Of a stretch of 64,000 bases of DNA, positions 29,004 through 36,967 are shown piece after piece. The notes under the pieces are model-generated. The model was not told the DNA's origin, ran no database searches, and saw nothing but the letters and a program-made list of their open reading frames with translations. Each line of letters begins with the position of its first letter. Positions within the stretch are counted from its first letter, which is position 1. Origin of the DNA: Pseudomonas sp. JM0905a (GTDB taxonomy: Bacteria > Pseudomonadota > Gammaproteobacteria > Pseudomonadales > Pseudomonadaceae); the NCBI RefSeq assembly GCF_014700075.1, contig NZ_JACXBU010000001.1:620001-684000 (forward strand), in the 5' to 3' direction. The translations under genes and the position numbers were made by a program.

Positions 29004-30419
29004 TCAGCGCCTCGGGCTGACGAAGGTGCTGCCGGCGCTGATCGCGGTATCCGGATCATCCAGGCTGCGCACCACGAAGCGCAGCGGACGGGAACCGGCG
29101 GGGCCTTCGTCGTCGGTGAGCGCCACCGATACCGGCAGGGAGAGGATCTCGCCGGCGCCGATGCTGACCTCGTGCTCGCCTTGCAGGCGGAAGCCGGGGG
29201 CTTCCTCCAGCTCCACCACGTAACGCTGGTCGCGCTGGGTCTTGTTGATCAGCTTGAGGTTGTAGATGTTCTCGATCTCGCCGGCAGCGTTCTCGCGGAA
29301 CATGCCACGGTCCTTGATCACGTCGACCGACAGCTGCGGACGGGTGGCAGCCAGCCAGGCAAGGGCGAGGATCATCAGCACCAGGGCGATGGCGTAGCCG
29401 ATCAGTCGTGGGCGCAGCAGATTAGTCTTGCCGCCTTCCAGTGCGCGCTCGGAGCTGTAGCCCACCAGGCCTCGGGCGTAACCCATGCGGTCCATGATCG
29501 AGTCACAGGCGTCGATGCAGGCGGCGCAGCCGATGCAGGCGATCTGCAGGCCATCGCGGATGTCGATGCCGGTGGGGCAGACCTGCACGCACATCTGGCA
29601 GTCGATGCAGTCGCCCAGGCCCTGGGCCTTCGGGTCGCTGCCCTTCTTGCGCGGGCCACGGGATTCGCCACGGGGAGCGTCGTAGGAAACGATCAGGGTG
29701 TCCTTGTCGAACATCACGCTCTGGAAGCGGGCGTAGGGACACATGTGAATGCATACCTGCTCGCGCATCCAGCCTGCATTTATATAGGTGGCCCCGGCGA
29801 AGAAGATCACCCAGAACAGCGCGGTGCCGCCGATCTCCCAGGTGGCCAGGTTCGCCACAAGGTCACGTACCGGGGTGAAGTAGCCGACGAAGGTGATGGC
29901 GGTGGCCAGGCTGATGGCCAGCCAGAGAACGTGCTTGGCGGAACGGCGCAGCAGCTTGTTGGCGCTCCAGGGCGCGGCCGCCAGCTTGATGCGCTGGTTG
30001 CGATCACCCTCGGTGACTTGCTCGCACCACATGAACATCCAGGTCCAGACGCTCTGCGGGCAGGTGTAGCCGCACCAGACGCGGCCGGCGAACACCGTGA
30101 TGAAGAACAGACCGAAGGCGCAGATGATCAGCAGCCCCGACAGCAGGATGAAATCCTGGGGCCAGAAGGTGGCGCCGAAGATGTAGAACTTGCTCTGTTC
30201 CAGGCTCCATAGCACTGCCTGGCGACCGTCCCAGTCGAGCCAGAGGGTGCCGAAGAAGAGCAGGCACAGAACGCCCGCACCGATGCGGCGCAGGTCGCGG
30301 AAAAGGCCGGTGAAGCGGCGGGTGTGGATAGGTCCGCTGGAGGCGGAAAGGGGTTTGCTGGCTATGGGGGGCAGGGCGGGTGTGACCTCGATGACCTGCG
30401 CCGGAATTCTCTCGCTCAT
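29004..30419 (-). CDS. ccoG: Cytochrome c oxidase accessory protein CcoG (copper reductase)
   Basis: A 471-aa inner-membrane protein needed for assembly of cbb3-type oxidase by reducing copper. It shows four to five membrane helices, the CxxxCP motif in WCGYTCPQSVWTWMFMWCEQ near residue 115, two [4Fe-4S] ferredoxin motifs (CIDCQMCVQVCP and CIGCAACIDACD near residues 265 and 290), and a C-terminal periplasmic FixG-type immunoglobulin-like domain (residues about 350-471). The ccoNOPQ and ccoHIS genes are not in the window. The gene stands alone with an unusual start-proximal hairpin. Confidence 0.95.
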   Translation of the reverse strand: MSERIPAQVIEVTPALPPIASKPLSASSGPIHTRRFTGLFRDLRRIGAGVLCLLFFGTLWLDWDGRQAVLWSLEQSKFYIFGATFWPQDFILLSGLLIICAFGLFFITVFAGRVWCGYTCPQSVWTWMFMWCEQVTEGDRNQRIKLAAAPWSANKLLRRSAKHVLWLAISLATAITFVGYFTPVRDLVANLATWEIGGTALFWVIFFAGATYINAGWMREQVCIHMCPYARFQSVMFDKDTLIVSYDAPRGESRGPRKKGSDPKAQGLGDCIDCQMCVQVCPTGIDIRDGLQIACIGCAACIDACDSIMDRMGYARGLVGYSSERALEGGKTNLLRPRLIGYAIALVLMILALAWLAATRPQLSVDVIKDRGMFRENAAGEIENIYNLKLINKTQRDQRYVVELEEAPGFRLQGEHEVSIGAGEILSLPVSVALTDDEGPAGSRPLRFVVRSLDDPDTAISAGSTFVSPRR

Positions 30420-30473
30420 GATCAGTGCCCATCAGGCTGTTGCGGCGAGACGGACTATAGGAAGGCACTGATC
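30420..30473 (-). promoter_or_regulatory. Leader hairpin abutting the ccoG start codon
   Basis: GATCAGTGCC (30420-30429) and GGCACTGATC (30464-30473) are perfect 10-bp complements separated by 34 nt. In the ccoG mRNA the 3' arm runs right up to the AUG, so the initiation region would be paired. The loop contains other short complementarities. A translational control element is inferred. Confidence 0.5.
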
Positions 30474-30652
30474 AGCAAAACAGATTCAGATCAGTCGGCA
30501 AAAACCATATCAGATGAGCCGGCAGGTTCTCCAAGCCGCCAGCTGCCTGGTGCCGGGCCCCGGCGCCGGAAGCGGCGCAGCTGTGCGGCATCCTGCCGCA
30601 GGCCGTCGACCGGGACGAGCCGATTCGAGAACCCGTGATCAGTTCATGACGC

Positions 30653-30826
30653 TTACGGCAGCAGTGAACCGATGGTTGGAACCGGGACGAAACAGGTGGA
30701 GTAGGAAGGCTGGCAGTAATACGTAGCGGCCAGCGGCTGGGGCAGGGGACGCATCATCATGGCGGCGTAGGCAGCGCCAAAGGCACAGATGATCAGGGCC
30801 AGGCAGAGCTTTTTTCTTGTTTTCAT
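30653..30826 (-). CDS. Small membrane or secreted protein (57 aa)
   Basis: ATG 30826 has a GAGG ribosome-binding site. The product is a basic N-terminus (MKTRKKL), one hydrophobic segment (CLALIICAFGAAYAAMMM), and a Pro/Tyr/Cys-containing tail with two cysteines (YYCQPSYSTCFVPVP). It could be an exported peptide or a single-pass membrane protein. It ends 233 bp upstream of the ccoG start on the same strand and follows nudE. I recognise no family. Confidence 0.55.
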   Translation of the reverse strand: MKTRKKLCLALIICAFGAAYAAMMMRPLPQPLAATYYCQPSYSTCFVPVPTIGSLLP

Positions 30827-30870
30827 GGTCAATCCTCTACACAGGAGGGACACGTTGTTGTGAAGCAAGA

Positions 30871-31455
30871 CTAGGAAGCGCTGTAGCGTGCCGCCTCGTC
30901 CAAACGGACTAGATCGCGCCCTGATCCGCTGAGTGCCATGAACAGCGCCGCTATAGCGCGTGCTTCCTGAAGTTCGCCTGATGCCACTAGCATCGGAATC
31001 CGTGCAATGGGCACGCGAAGGACCTCCAGCGGCTCCGGTTCGTCGCCCTGGGCGGTGCAGGGCTGAAGGTCTTCAGCCAGCACCACGCGGCAGCTGTGGC
31101 ACAGATGGCCGGGCGCCAGGGTTAGCAGGCCGAGCTCGCGCAGTCGGTCGGCGCGCAGGCCCACCTCCTCCATAAGCTCTCGGTTGGCAGCCTGTTCCGC
31201 CGTTTCGTCGCCATCGACGCCGCCCTTGGGTAGCCCCAGGACCCGTTGTTCGACCCCCACGGCATATTCCCGCACCAAGAGGACGTGGGCCGGATCGGGC
31301 TTCGCCACCACGATCACCGACTGATAACCGGTGCCGCGCAGGCGCTCGTAGACCCGCTGCTGGCCATTGCTGAACTCCAGGTGCAGGGCCTCAATCTGGA
31401 ACCAGTCGCTTTCGGCCAGAAGTTCGGTCTTCACAATGGTGGGCAGGCTGCGCAT
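30871..31455 (-). CDS. nudE: ADP-compound hydrolase NudE (NUDIX)
   Basis: A 194-aa NUDIX hydrolase that cleaves ADP-ribose, Ap3A and NADH-type ADP derivatives. The NUDIX box is intact as GGVDGDETAEQAANRELMEEVGL near residue 80. The flanking EFSNGQQRVYERLRG and VREYAVGVEQRVLGLPKG match NudE specifically. I choose ATG 31455 (MRSLPTIVKTELL) because it aligns with the family N-terminus and has GGGAG upstream; the frame stays open to 31512. It is the last ordinary housekeeping gene before the catabolic island. Confidence 0.9.
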   Translation of the reverse strand: MRSLPTIVKTELLAESDWFQIEALHLEFSNGQQRVYERLRGTGYQSVIVVAKPDPAHVLLVREYAVGVEQRVLGLPKGGVDGDETAEQAANRELMEEVGLRADRLRELGLLTLAPGHLCHSCRVVLAEDLQPCTAQGDEPEPLEVLRVPIARIPMLVASGELQEARAIAALFMALSGSGRDLVRLDEAARYSAS

Positions 31456-31550
31456 GGCGGGGCTCCCGTGGCGGTCCTGATAGAGGGTCGCGCGCATCGG
31501 GAGCCTGGTCATCGTCTGGATGGACTAGCCAGCCCAGCGTGGCCGCCGGT

Positions 31551-32681
31551 TCAGCCCAGCGTGGCAACGCTGCGCAGGATCAAGCGGACCAGCATCGTTT
31601 GCCGTGTCACGCCGGTCTTGGAAAAGGTCGAACGCAGGTGCGCCCGTGCGGTATTGCGGCTGATGCCGAGGGCGTCAGACGCTTCATCCAGGGTCAGGCC
31701 GTTGGCCAGCAACATCGCCAGCTGCGCTTCAGCCGGCGTGAGGTCGAACAGCGCCTTGACGATCTCCTGCGGCGCGCTGGATTCCTGCTCCGGATCGCTG
31801 ATGAAGATCACCACCGACGGGCATTGCTTACCTTCGCTCCAGGCGCTGGGCGGCACTGAGCGGACGATGATGCCAAGGTCCGCCCGCCCGGATGGGCGCT
31901 GCACGCGCATGGCTTCGACCACCGACGGGTTGCAACTTTTCTGCGAGAGCAACGCCTGCTTGACGAGTTGACGGAACACCTGACTATCGCGCGCTGTACC
32001 GACCTGCAAGCCTTCGTTGACCAGCTTGATGCCATCCTTCTCGGCCAGCAGTTGCTCGGCCAGACGGTTCTTCTGCAGCACCTTGCCGTCCTGATCGAGG
32101 ATGATGGTCCCTACGGCCAGTTGGTCGACGGCCCCGGCGTAGAGGTTGCGCTCGCTCTCAACGCGGTTGAGGTGCATGTGCAGCACCACGGCCTGTTCGA
32201 GATGGGGCAGGAGCAGGGTCAGCAGGTCCTTGTCGCGCTGGTCGAAGGGCGGGTCTCCCTTGCTGCGAGAAATGCGGATGCGGCACTGCGCGCCGTCACT
32301 GGTGTTGATGTCCGCGCCGAGGATATGGAACACATCCACCGGTTCGAGGAAGTTCTTGTAGAACTCGGAGTTCAGCCAGTCGGTGTCCGCGACGAATTCG
32401 GCCAGGGTGATGACTTGCCGATTGGGCAGGCCGACGAAGGGGTCGAGGTTATAGAAATGCTGGTTATAGGACGCCGTCACCGCTTCGGAAGAGCCGGCCG
32501 TGTTGACGCTCAGCCCGTCCACATGCTGGCTGGGGGGGCGCAGGATGAACGTGGCGTACTTGGATGAAAGGCAGTGTTTGAGCTGATCGAGAAAGGTTGT
32601 CCAGGGAATGTTCTCCAGCGGCCCCTGATAGAGGTTGCGAAGCATCCCGCTGAACTCTTCGAGCGTAAGTAGCTGTGCCAT
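31551..32681 (-). CDS. LuxR-family (LuxR C-terminal HTH) transcriptional regulator of the catabolic island
   Basis: A 376-aa regulator with a C-terminal LuxR-type helix-turn-helix (LTPAEAQLAMLLANGLTLDEASDALGISRNTARAHL, about residues 313-350) and a long N-terminal region without the acyl-homoserine-lactone motif. A PAS-like segment near residues 200-245 (AVDQLAVGTIILDQDGKVLQKNRLAEQLL) may bind an effector. This layout resembles TeiR-type regulators of steroid catabolism in Comamonas. I prefer ATG 32681; a TTG at 32753 would give a longer protein but overlaps the palindrome. The gene borders the island and has a 20-bp-box variant and a CA motif in its leader, so it is the best candidate for the island activator. 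Transcription is away from the Rieske gene promoter region. Confidence 0.85.
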   Translation of the reverse strand: MAQLLTLEEFSGMLRNLYQGPLENIPWTTFLDQLKHCLSSKYATFILRPPSQHVDGLSVNTAGSSEAVTASYNQHFYNLDPFVGLPNRQVITLAEFVADTDWLNSEFYKNFLEPVDVFHILGADINTSDGAQCRIRISRSKGDPPFDQRDKDLLTLLLPHLEQAVVLHMHLNRVESERNLYAGAVDQLAVGTIILDQDGKVLQKNRLAEQLLAEKDGIKLVNEGLQVGTARDSQVFRQLVKQALLSQKSCNPSVVEAMRVQRPSGRADLGIIVRSVPPSAWSEGKQCPSVVIFISDPEQESSAPQEIVKALFDLTPAEAQLAMLLANGLTLDEASDALGISRNTARAHLRSTFSKTGVTRQTMLVRLILRSVATLG

Positions 32682-32692
32682 GTCTGAACGGA

Positions 32693-32703
32693 TTCTTATT
32701 GTT
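32693..32703 (-). promoter_or_regulatory. Crc/Hfq-type CA motif in the luxR-type gene leader
   Basis: The transcript carries AACAATAAGAA, two overlapping AANAANAA matches, 11 nt upstream of the AUG at 32681. There is no other clear Shine-Dalgarno. Catabolite control of the regulator itself is inferred. Confidence 0.5.
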
Positions 32704-32749
32704 ATAGGGTAGGAAGATTCATACAGACTCTTCGGCTTGCTTATCAAGA

Positions 32750-32782
32750 CCAATCGTCTCCCGCTGATCGGCAGACGATTGG
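32750..32782. promoter_or_regulatory. Island box variant A (inverted repeat upstream of the LuxR-type gene)
   Basis: CCAATCGTCT (32750-32759) and AGACGATTGG (32773-32782) are perfect 10-bp complements with a 13-nt spacer containing CTGATCGG. The half-sites match those of the 20-bp boxes B-E but with wider spacing. It lies 69 bp upstream of ATG 32681 and 14 bp beyond the Rieske stop, so autoregulation or a transcript end are both possible. Confidence 0.55.
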
Positions 32783-32795
32783 CTGCAACGCTTAT

Positions 32796-33842
32796 CTAGA
32801 CGGTTTCCGTGATATCCAGGACAACGAAGTGGCGGGGTTCTGCGATGCCGGCGGGCACCTCGGCGATATCGGTATAGAACTGCTCGTACCACTTGCGGAG
32901 TTGGTAGACCGGACCATCGCCATCGCAGAGCAATGGGTTATCCACGCGGGTCTTGGTGTGCCAAATGGCCACGTCCTCGTAGAACGCGTCCTGGGCCTGC
33001 TTCACGTAGGCCTTCGCCATCTCGCGGTTCTGCTCCTCCGTGAGGCCCGGCACCTTCTTCACCAGCACGCCGTAGCGCAGGGTGAAGCTGTCGAGGTCGA
33101 TGGGCACGTGGCAGTTGAGCAGAATCGAGTGGATTTCCACGCCATCCATCGCGCCGGTCATTTCAGTGATCTGGTAGGCCGGGCCGAAGTAAGTGGCCAC
33201 GGTGGTCAGTTGGCTGTCACCGGAGAGCCGCGCGCTGCCGCCGCGCATGTACTGGATAGCCTTATGGCCCTCGAATTGGTTGCTGAAGTGGGTCAGCTCA
33301 GTACCGTGCACGGAGTCGAAGTGCGCCATATCGGCGACGTTGTCGATCAGCTCGCGGCAATTGGTATCGATCTTCAGCTCCGCCACTTCCCATTCGGCCC
33401 ATTCGTCGCTGAAGCAGGCATCGATGCGCGGGATGGCCTGTTCGGTGATCGGCGGGTTGCCTTCCGGGTCGTTCCAGACGAACAGCAGGTTGTTCTGCTC
33501 CATCACTGGCCAGGATTTGATCTTCGCGCGCGGTGGAATGCGCTTGGCGTAGGGGATGTCGTCGCACACGCCGTCGCCACGCCAGCGCCAGTCGTGGAAG
33601 GGGCAGCGCACGGCGTCGCCTTCGACACAGCCTTCGCTGAGGTCGGCGCCCATGTGCGGGCAATAACCGTCGAGGATGCGGATCTGCCCGTCTTCCCCGG
33701 CGAAAGCCACCAAGCGGGTGCCGAAGGCATCCAGGCGGTGGGGCTTGCCATCGCGATACTGGCTGGACAGGCCCAGGCAGTGCCAACCTCGGGCGAAGCG
33801 TGGCTCCAGTTGCTTGGCTTCAATGCGGTGCAGGGTACTCAT
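32796..33842 (-). CDS. Rieske non-heme iron oxygenase, KshA-like oxygenase component
   Basis: A 348-aa oxygenase alpha-type subunit. The Rieske [2Fe-2S] site is C61-x-H63 and C80-x-x-H83 (CPHMGADLSEG and CPFHDWRW). The mononuclear iron site is N168-x2-D171-x2-H174-x4-H179 (DNVADMAHFDSVHG), with the third ligand probably the Asp in AFYEDVAIWHTK. CPFHDWRW followed by IPYAKRIPPRA is characteristic of the 3-ketosteroid 9-alpha-hydroxylase (KshA) branch. It should hydroxylate an alicyclic or steroid-like substrate using electrons from a reductase that is not in this window. It is a single gene with box B upstream. The start has GGGAG and an AACAACAA leader. Confidence 0.88.
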   Translation of the reverse strand: MSTLHRIEAKQLEPRFARGWHCLGLSSQYRDGKPHRLDAFGTRLVAFAGEDGQIRILDGYCPHMGADLSEGCVEGDAVRCPFHDWRWRGDGVCDDIPYAKRIPPRAKIKSWPVMEQNNLLFVWNDPEGNPPITEQAIPRIDACFSDEWAEWEVAELKIDTNCRELIDNVADMAHFDSVHGTELTHFSNQFEGHKAIQYMRGGSARLSGDSQLTTVATYFGPAYQITEMTGAMDGVEIHSILLNCHVPIDLDSFTLRYGVLVKKVPGLTEEQNREMAKAYVKQAQDAFYEDVAIWHTKTRVDNPLLCDGDGPVYQLRKWYEQFYTDIAEVPAGIAEPRHFVVLDITETV

Positions 33843-33843
33843 C

Positions 33844-33851
33844 TTGTTGTT
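33844..33851 (-). promoter_or_regulatory. CA motif before the Rieske oxygenase start
   Basis: The mRNA reads GGGAG-AACAACAAG-AUG, with AACAACAA lying between the Shine-Dalgarno and the start codon. This is the classic position for Hfq/Crc repression. Confidence 0.6.
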
Positions 33852-33943
33852 CTCCCATCAGGCTCGTCGGGGGCTGCATGCGGCTCGGACGAACCAGTGC
33901 AGCAAATGCGCTGGTCGGATTCTGCGGTGCCAGCATTTCCCGG

Positions 33944-33963
33944 CATCGTCTGATCGGACGATG
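33944..33963. promoter_or_regulatory. Island box B
   Basis: CATCGTC-TGATCG-GACGATG: a 20-bp palindrome symmetrical at 18 of 20 positions, between the Rieske gene (102 bp from its ATG) and the divergent reductase operon (178 bp from ATG 34141). It is the most symmetrical copy. Confidence 0.65.
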
Positions 33964-34140
33964 GCTGGCTCCGGCAGGGCCGATTAACTCTTCGCCGGAA
34001 GCATCAGAGCGGTGCCCCTGATCGGCATTCTCGACGAGACCACCCTCTGGCCCCGCTACTGCAGGCCCTGGAAACTCTCCACGCGCCACACCTGGTGGGG
34101 GCCGTGCATAACCCTTCACCTGAGCGAACGGAGAAACCGG

Positions 34141-35115
34141 ATGCGCGCAGTAGCTATCGATCGCCTCGGCGGGTCCGAGGTCCTGCAAGTGGTTCAACTG
34201 GAAAAGCCGCGTCCTGGTCCCGGCGAAGTCCTGGTGCGGGTCGCCTGCGCGGGGGTCAACCCGGCGGATTGGAAATGTCGCGAGGGCTACCTGGGCGGCT
34301 TTCTTGAATACCGTTTCCCCTTTGTCCTGGGCTTCGATCTTGCCGGCACTGTGGAAGTGGCAGGCGAGGGCGTTCACGGCCTCCCGCCAGGTACCCGCGT
34401 CTTTGCCCAGAGCGATGTGGGCGCCGGCAAGTGGGGCTCTTACGCGGAGTTCGCCTGTGTGTCCCGCGAGTCGGTGGTGGTGATGCCCGACAACCTCGAT
34501 TTCGCCTCGGCTGCCTCCGTACCCACGCCGGCCCTGGCAGCCTGGGCCGGGTTGTTCGATGAGGGTGGCCTGCGCCCCGGCATGAAAGTGCTGGTTCATG
34601 GCGGCGGCAGTGCGGTGGGTGGCTTCGCCATTCAGTTCGCCCGCTGCGCTGGAGCACGCACCGTGGCTACCTGCAGCGCGGATAACGCAGATCGGGCGCG
34701 TACGCTGGGCGCCGAATGTGCCATCGACTATCGCACCGCCGACATCGGCGATGAGGTACGTCGTTGGTCGCCAGAAGGGGTGGATCTGGTGCTGGATTGC
34801 ATCGGCGGCGGCAGCCTCCCCGGTGGGCTGGAAGTGTTGCGCCAGGGCGGCATTCTGGTTTCGATCCTGACACTGGCGCCCGGCGACGCGGGGCCCGACC
34901 ACGAAGCCGCTGCGCGCCGTGGCCTGCGCACTGCCGTGGCCTATAGCCGCATGCCCAGTGGCGAGACGCTTGGGCGAATCGCGGCTTTGCTGGCCGCCGG
35001 TCGTGTGCGGCCGCCTCATTTCGACCTGCTGCCCTTGGTCGATGTGGCGATTGCCCATGACCGGCTGCAGCACGGCCACGTGCGCTGCAAGCAAGTCCTG
35101 CAAGTGGCCGAATGA
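34141..35115 (+). CDS. Medium-chain reductase/quinone-oxidoreductase-like enzyme
   Basis: A 324-aa NAD(P)H-dependent oxidoreductase of the MDR superfamily, zinc-independent type. It lacks the catalytic zinc Cys/His set and the structural four-Cys loop. The cofactor motif is LVHGGGSAVGGFAIQFARCAG near residue 155. The N-terminal GroES-like domain (GEVLVRVACAGVNPADWKCREG) is typical of quinone or enone reductases. I choose ATG 34141 with GGAG upstream. It opens a plus-strand operon continuing into the SDR, esterase, RibBA-like and OYE genes. It probably reduces or oxidises an activated C=C bond; the substrate is unknown. Confidence 0.86.
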   Translation: MRAVAIDRLGGSEVLQVVQLEKPRPGPGEVLVRVACAGVNPADWKCREGYLGGFLEYRFPFVLGFDLAGTVEVAGEGVHGLPPGTRVFAQSDVGAGKWGSYAEFACVSRESVVVMPDNLDFASAASVPTPALAAWAGLFDEGGLRPGMKVLVHGGGSAVGGFAIQFARCAGARTVATCSADNADRARTLGAECAIDYRTADIGDEVRRWSPEGVDLVLDCIGGGSLPGGLEVLRQGGILVSILTLAPGDAGPDHEAAARRGLRTAVAYSRMPSGETLGRIAALLAAGRVRPPHFDLLPLVDVAIAHDRLQHGHVRCKQVLQVAE

Positions 35116-35125
35116 CGGGGGCCGG

Positions 35126-35145
35126 CCTCGTCCGAGCGGACGATG
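35126..35145 (+). promoter_or_regulatory. Island box C
   Basis: CCTCGTC-CGAGCG-GACGATG, one mismatch from a perfect 7-bp inverted half-site pair, centred about 67 bp upstream of ATG 35203. Flanking GGCC strings extend the dyad. It implies an internal promoter before the SDR gene. Confidence 0.6.
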
Positions 35146-35182
35146 GCCGGTCTTTTCGGAAAGGCTCTACTGGCTCCAACAG

Positions 35183-35190
35183 AACAAGAA
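35183..35190 (+). promoter_or_regulatory. CA motif before the first SDR gene
   Basis: AACAAGAA matches AANAANAA and precedes the CAGGAGG ribosome-binding site of the ATG at 35203. Confidence 0.5.
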
Positions 35191-35202
35191 CAGGAGGCCG
35201 TG

Positions 35203-36018
35203 ATGGTCATTGAACAAGGCCAGGTAGCCGTGATTACCGGCGCTGCCGGCGGCATCGGCCGCGGACTGGCGGAAGAGGCCGGGGCCCGTGGCCTTCGGCT
35301 GGTGCTGAGCGATGTGGATGGGCAGCGCCTGGCTGTCCTGGTCGAGGAACTGCAAGGGCGCGGTGTGGAGGTCACCAGCCTGGTGGCCGATGTCGGTGAT
35401 ATGCAGCAGGTGGACGCCCTGCGCGACCTCGCTGTGCAGCGTTTCGGCGGTGTCGACCTGGTGTTCAACAACGCCGGCGTCATCCAGACCGGCTTCAGCT
35501 GGGAGATCGCCGCCGACCGCTGGCAGCGCCTGCTGGACATCAACCTGGGCGGCGTGATCAACGGCATCCGCAGCTTCATGCCGCTGCTGCTCGGTCAACA
35601 GCGTCCGGCCCAGGTGGTCAACACCGCGTCCCTCGCCGGATTGGTGTGCAGCCCCATGCTAGGCCCCTATACCGTCAGCAAGCAGGCGGTAGTCGCTCTC
35701 TCTGAAACCCTTCACTACGAACTCGCGACGATCCAGTCCCAGGTTCGTGTGGCGGTGCTCTGCCCGGGGCCGGTGGCCAGCGACGTCATGACCTCCAACA
35801 GCGTCGTCGGGGGCGCCACGCAGCAGCTGGATAGCCTGCTGGACACCAGCATCCGCCAGGGCATGGACCCGCGTGAACTGGCCTGTGAGGTCTTCGCCGG
35901 TATCGCCGAAGGGCGCTTCTGGCTGTTACCCCACAAGAACTTCAAGCCGGCGCTGGAGCGTCGTCTCTGCAGCATCCTCGACGAGACCAATCCGGTCTTT
36001 CAGATGGCCGAAGCCTAA
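35203..36018 (+). CDS. Short-chain dehydrogenase/reductase 1
   Basis: A 271-aa classical SDR. NAD(P)-binding TGAAGGIG is at residues 12-19, NNAG near residue 90, and catalytic Ser plus Tyr-x3-Lys in TASLAGLVCSPMLGPYTVSKQA. I choose ATG 35203, which follows GGAGG at correct spacing, rather than 35143 which lies inside box C. It is probably a hydroxy-group oxidoreductase acting in the pathway. It is followed at 11 bp by the esterase gene. Confidence 0.9.
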   Translation: MVIEQGQVAVITGAAGGIGRGLAEEAGARGLRLVLSDVDGQRLAVLVEELQGRGVEVTSLVADVGDMQQVDALRDLAVQRFGGVDLVFNNAGVIQTGFSWEIAADRWQRLLDINLGGVINGIRSFMPLLLGQQRPAQVVNTASLAGLVCSPMLGPYTVSKQAVVALSETLHYELATIQSQVRVAVLCPGPVASDVMTSNSVVGGATQQLDSLLDTSIRQGMDPRELACEVFAGIAEGRFWLLPHKNFKPALERRLCSILDETNPVFQMAEA

Positions 36019-36029
36019 GGACCGCCACC

Positions 36030-36956
36030 ATGTCCCTCGACCCCCAGATCGCCGCGGTGCTGCAGCAGTTCAGCGGCATGCCGCAGCCGGACTATAGCCA
36101 GCTCGACCCTGCGCAGTACCGCCAGTTCAGCGATAACCTGATGCCGCCCATGCCCGGCGAGCGCCTGTTCGAAGTGCGTAACTTCAAGGTGGCCGGTGCC
36201 GAGGGTGAGCTGGACGCGCGCCTTTACCGTCCAGAAGACCGCGACAACCTGCCGTTGCTGGTGTTCTTTCATGGCGGCGGCTTCGTCATCGGCAATATCG
36301 ATACCCACGACAATCTCTGCCGCAGTCTGGCCCGCCTGACTGGCTCCGTGGTGGTTTCGGTGGCCTACCGCCTGGCGCCGGAGCATCGATTCCCGTCGGC
36401 ACCCCACGACTGCTACCGCGCCCTCTGCGACCTGGTGGAGCGCGCCCGCGACCTGGGCTTCGATGCCAGCCGCCTGGCCGTAGCCGGCGACAGTGCCGGG
36501 GCCAATCTGGCGATAGCCGTAAGCCGCCTGACGCAGATCCGTAAGGGGCCGCGTCTGGCCTACCAGTGCCTGTTCTATCCGGCCACCGATGCGCGCTGCG
36601 ACAGCGCGTCACATGAAGCGTTCGCTGAGGGTTACTTCCTCACCCGCGAACAGATGCGTTGGTTCTGGAGCCAGTACCTGTCGCGCCCTGAGCAGTCGGA
36701 CGACGCCCTGGCGTCCCCCTTGCGCGCTGAGGATCTGGCTGGGCTGCCGCCCACCACCGTGATCAGCGCCGAGTACGACCCGTTGCGTGACGAAGGAGAG
36801 GCCTTCGCGCAGCGTCTCCAGCAAGCCGGCGTGCCGACCCGTCTGATGCGCTGCGAGGGCATGATTCACGGCTTCATCAGCATGGCGGCGTTCGTCACCA
36901 AGGCCCAGGCCGTCCTCGAAACCGCCGCGGCCGACCTGCGTCAGGCACTGAACTGA
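36030..36956 (+). CDS. Alpha/beta hydrolase of the HSL (hormone-sensitive lipase) family
   Basis: A 308-aa esterase. The oxyanion-hole motif HGGG is at residues 81-84, the nucleophile elbow GDSAG has Ser155, the acid is in SAEYDPLRDEGEAF, and the histidine in CEGMIHGF near residue 283. No signal peptide is present. HSL-type enzymes hydrolyse esters or lactones. In this context it may open a lactone or remove an ester side chain from the substrate, which is inference. It is tightly packed between SDR 1 and the RibBA-like gene. Confidence 0.9.
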   Translation: MSLDPQIAAVLQQFSGMPQPDYSQLDPAQYRQFSDNLMPPMPGERLFEVRNFKVAGAEGELDARLYRPEDRDNLPLLVFFHGGGFVIGNIDTHDNLCRSLARLTGSVVVSVAYRLAPEHRFPSAPHDCYRALCDLVERARDLGFDASRLAVAGDSAGANLAIAVSRLTQIRKGPRLAYQCLFYPATDARCDSASHEAFAEGYFLTREQMRWFWSQYLSRPEQSDDALASPLRAEDLAGLPPTTVISAEYDPLRDEGEAFAQRLQQAGVPTRLMRCEGMIHGFISMAAFVTKAQAVLETAAADLRQALN

Positions 36957-36967
36957 AAGGAGCGCCC

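Noticed and set aside
30420-30500. Anr/Fnr box in the ccoG upstream region
   Set aside because: No TTGAT-N4-ATCAA arrangement is present. The GATC-containing strings belong to the leader hairpin.
32681-32753. TTG start at 32753 for the LuxR-type regulator
   Set aside because: It would add 24 residues and place the inverted repeat at 32750-32782 over the start codon. The ATG at 32681 is more likely, although the TTG has a fair GGGAG upstream.
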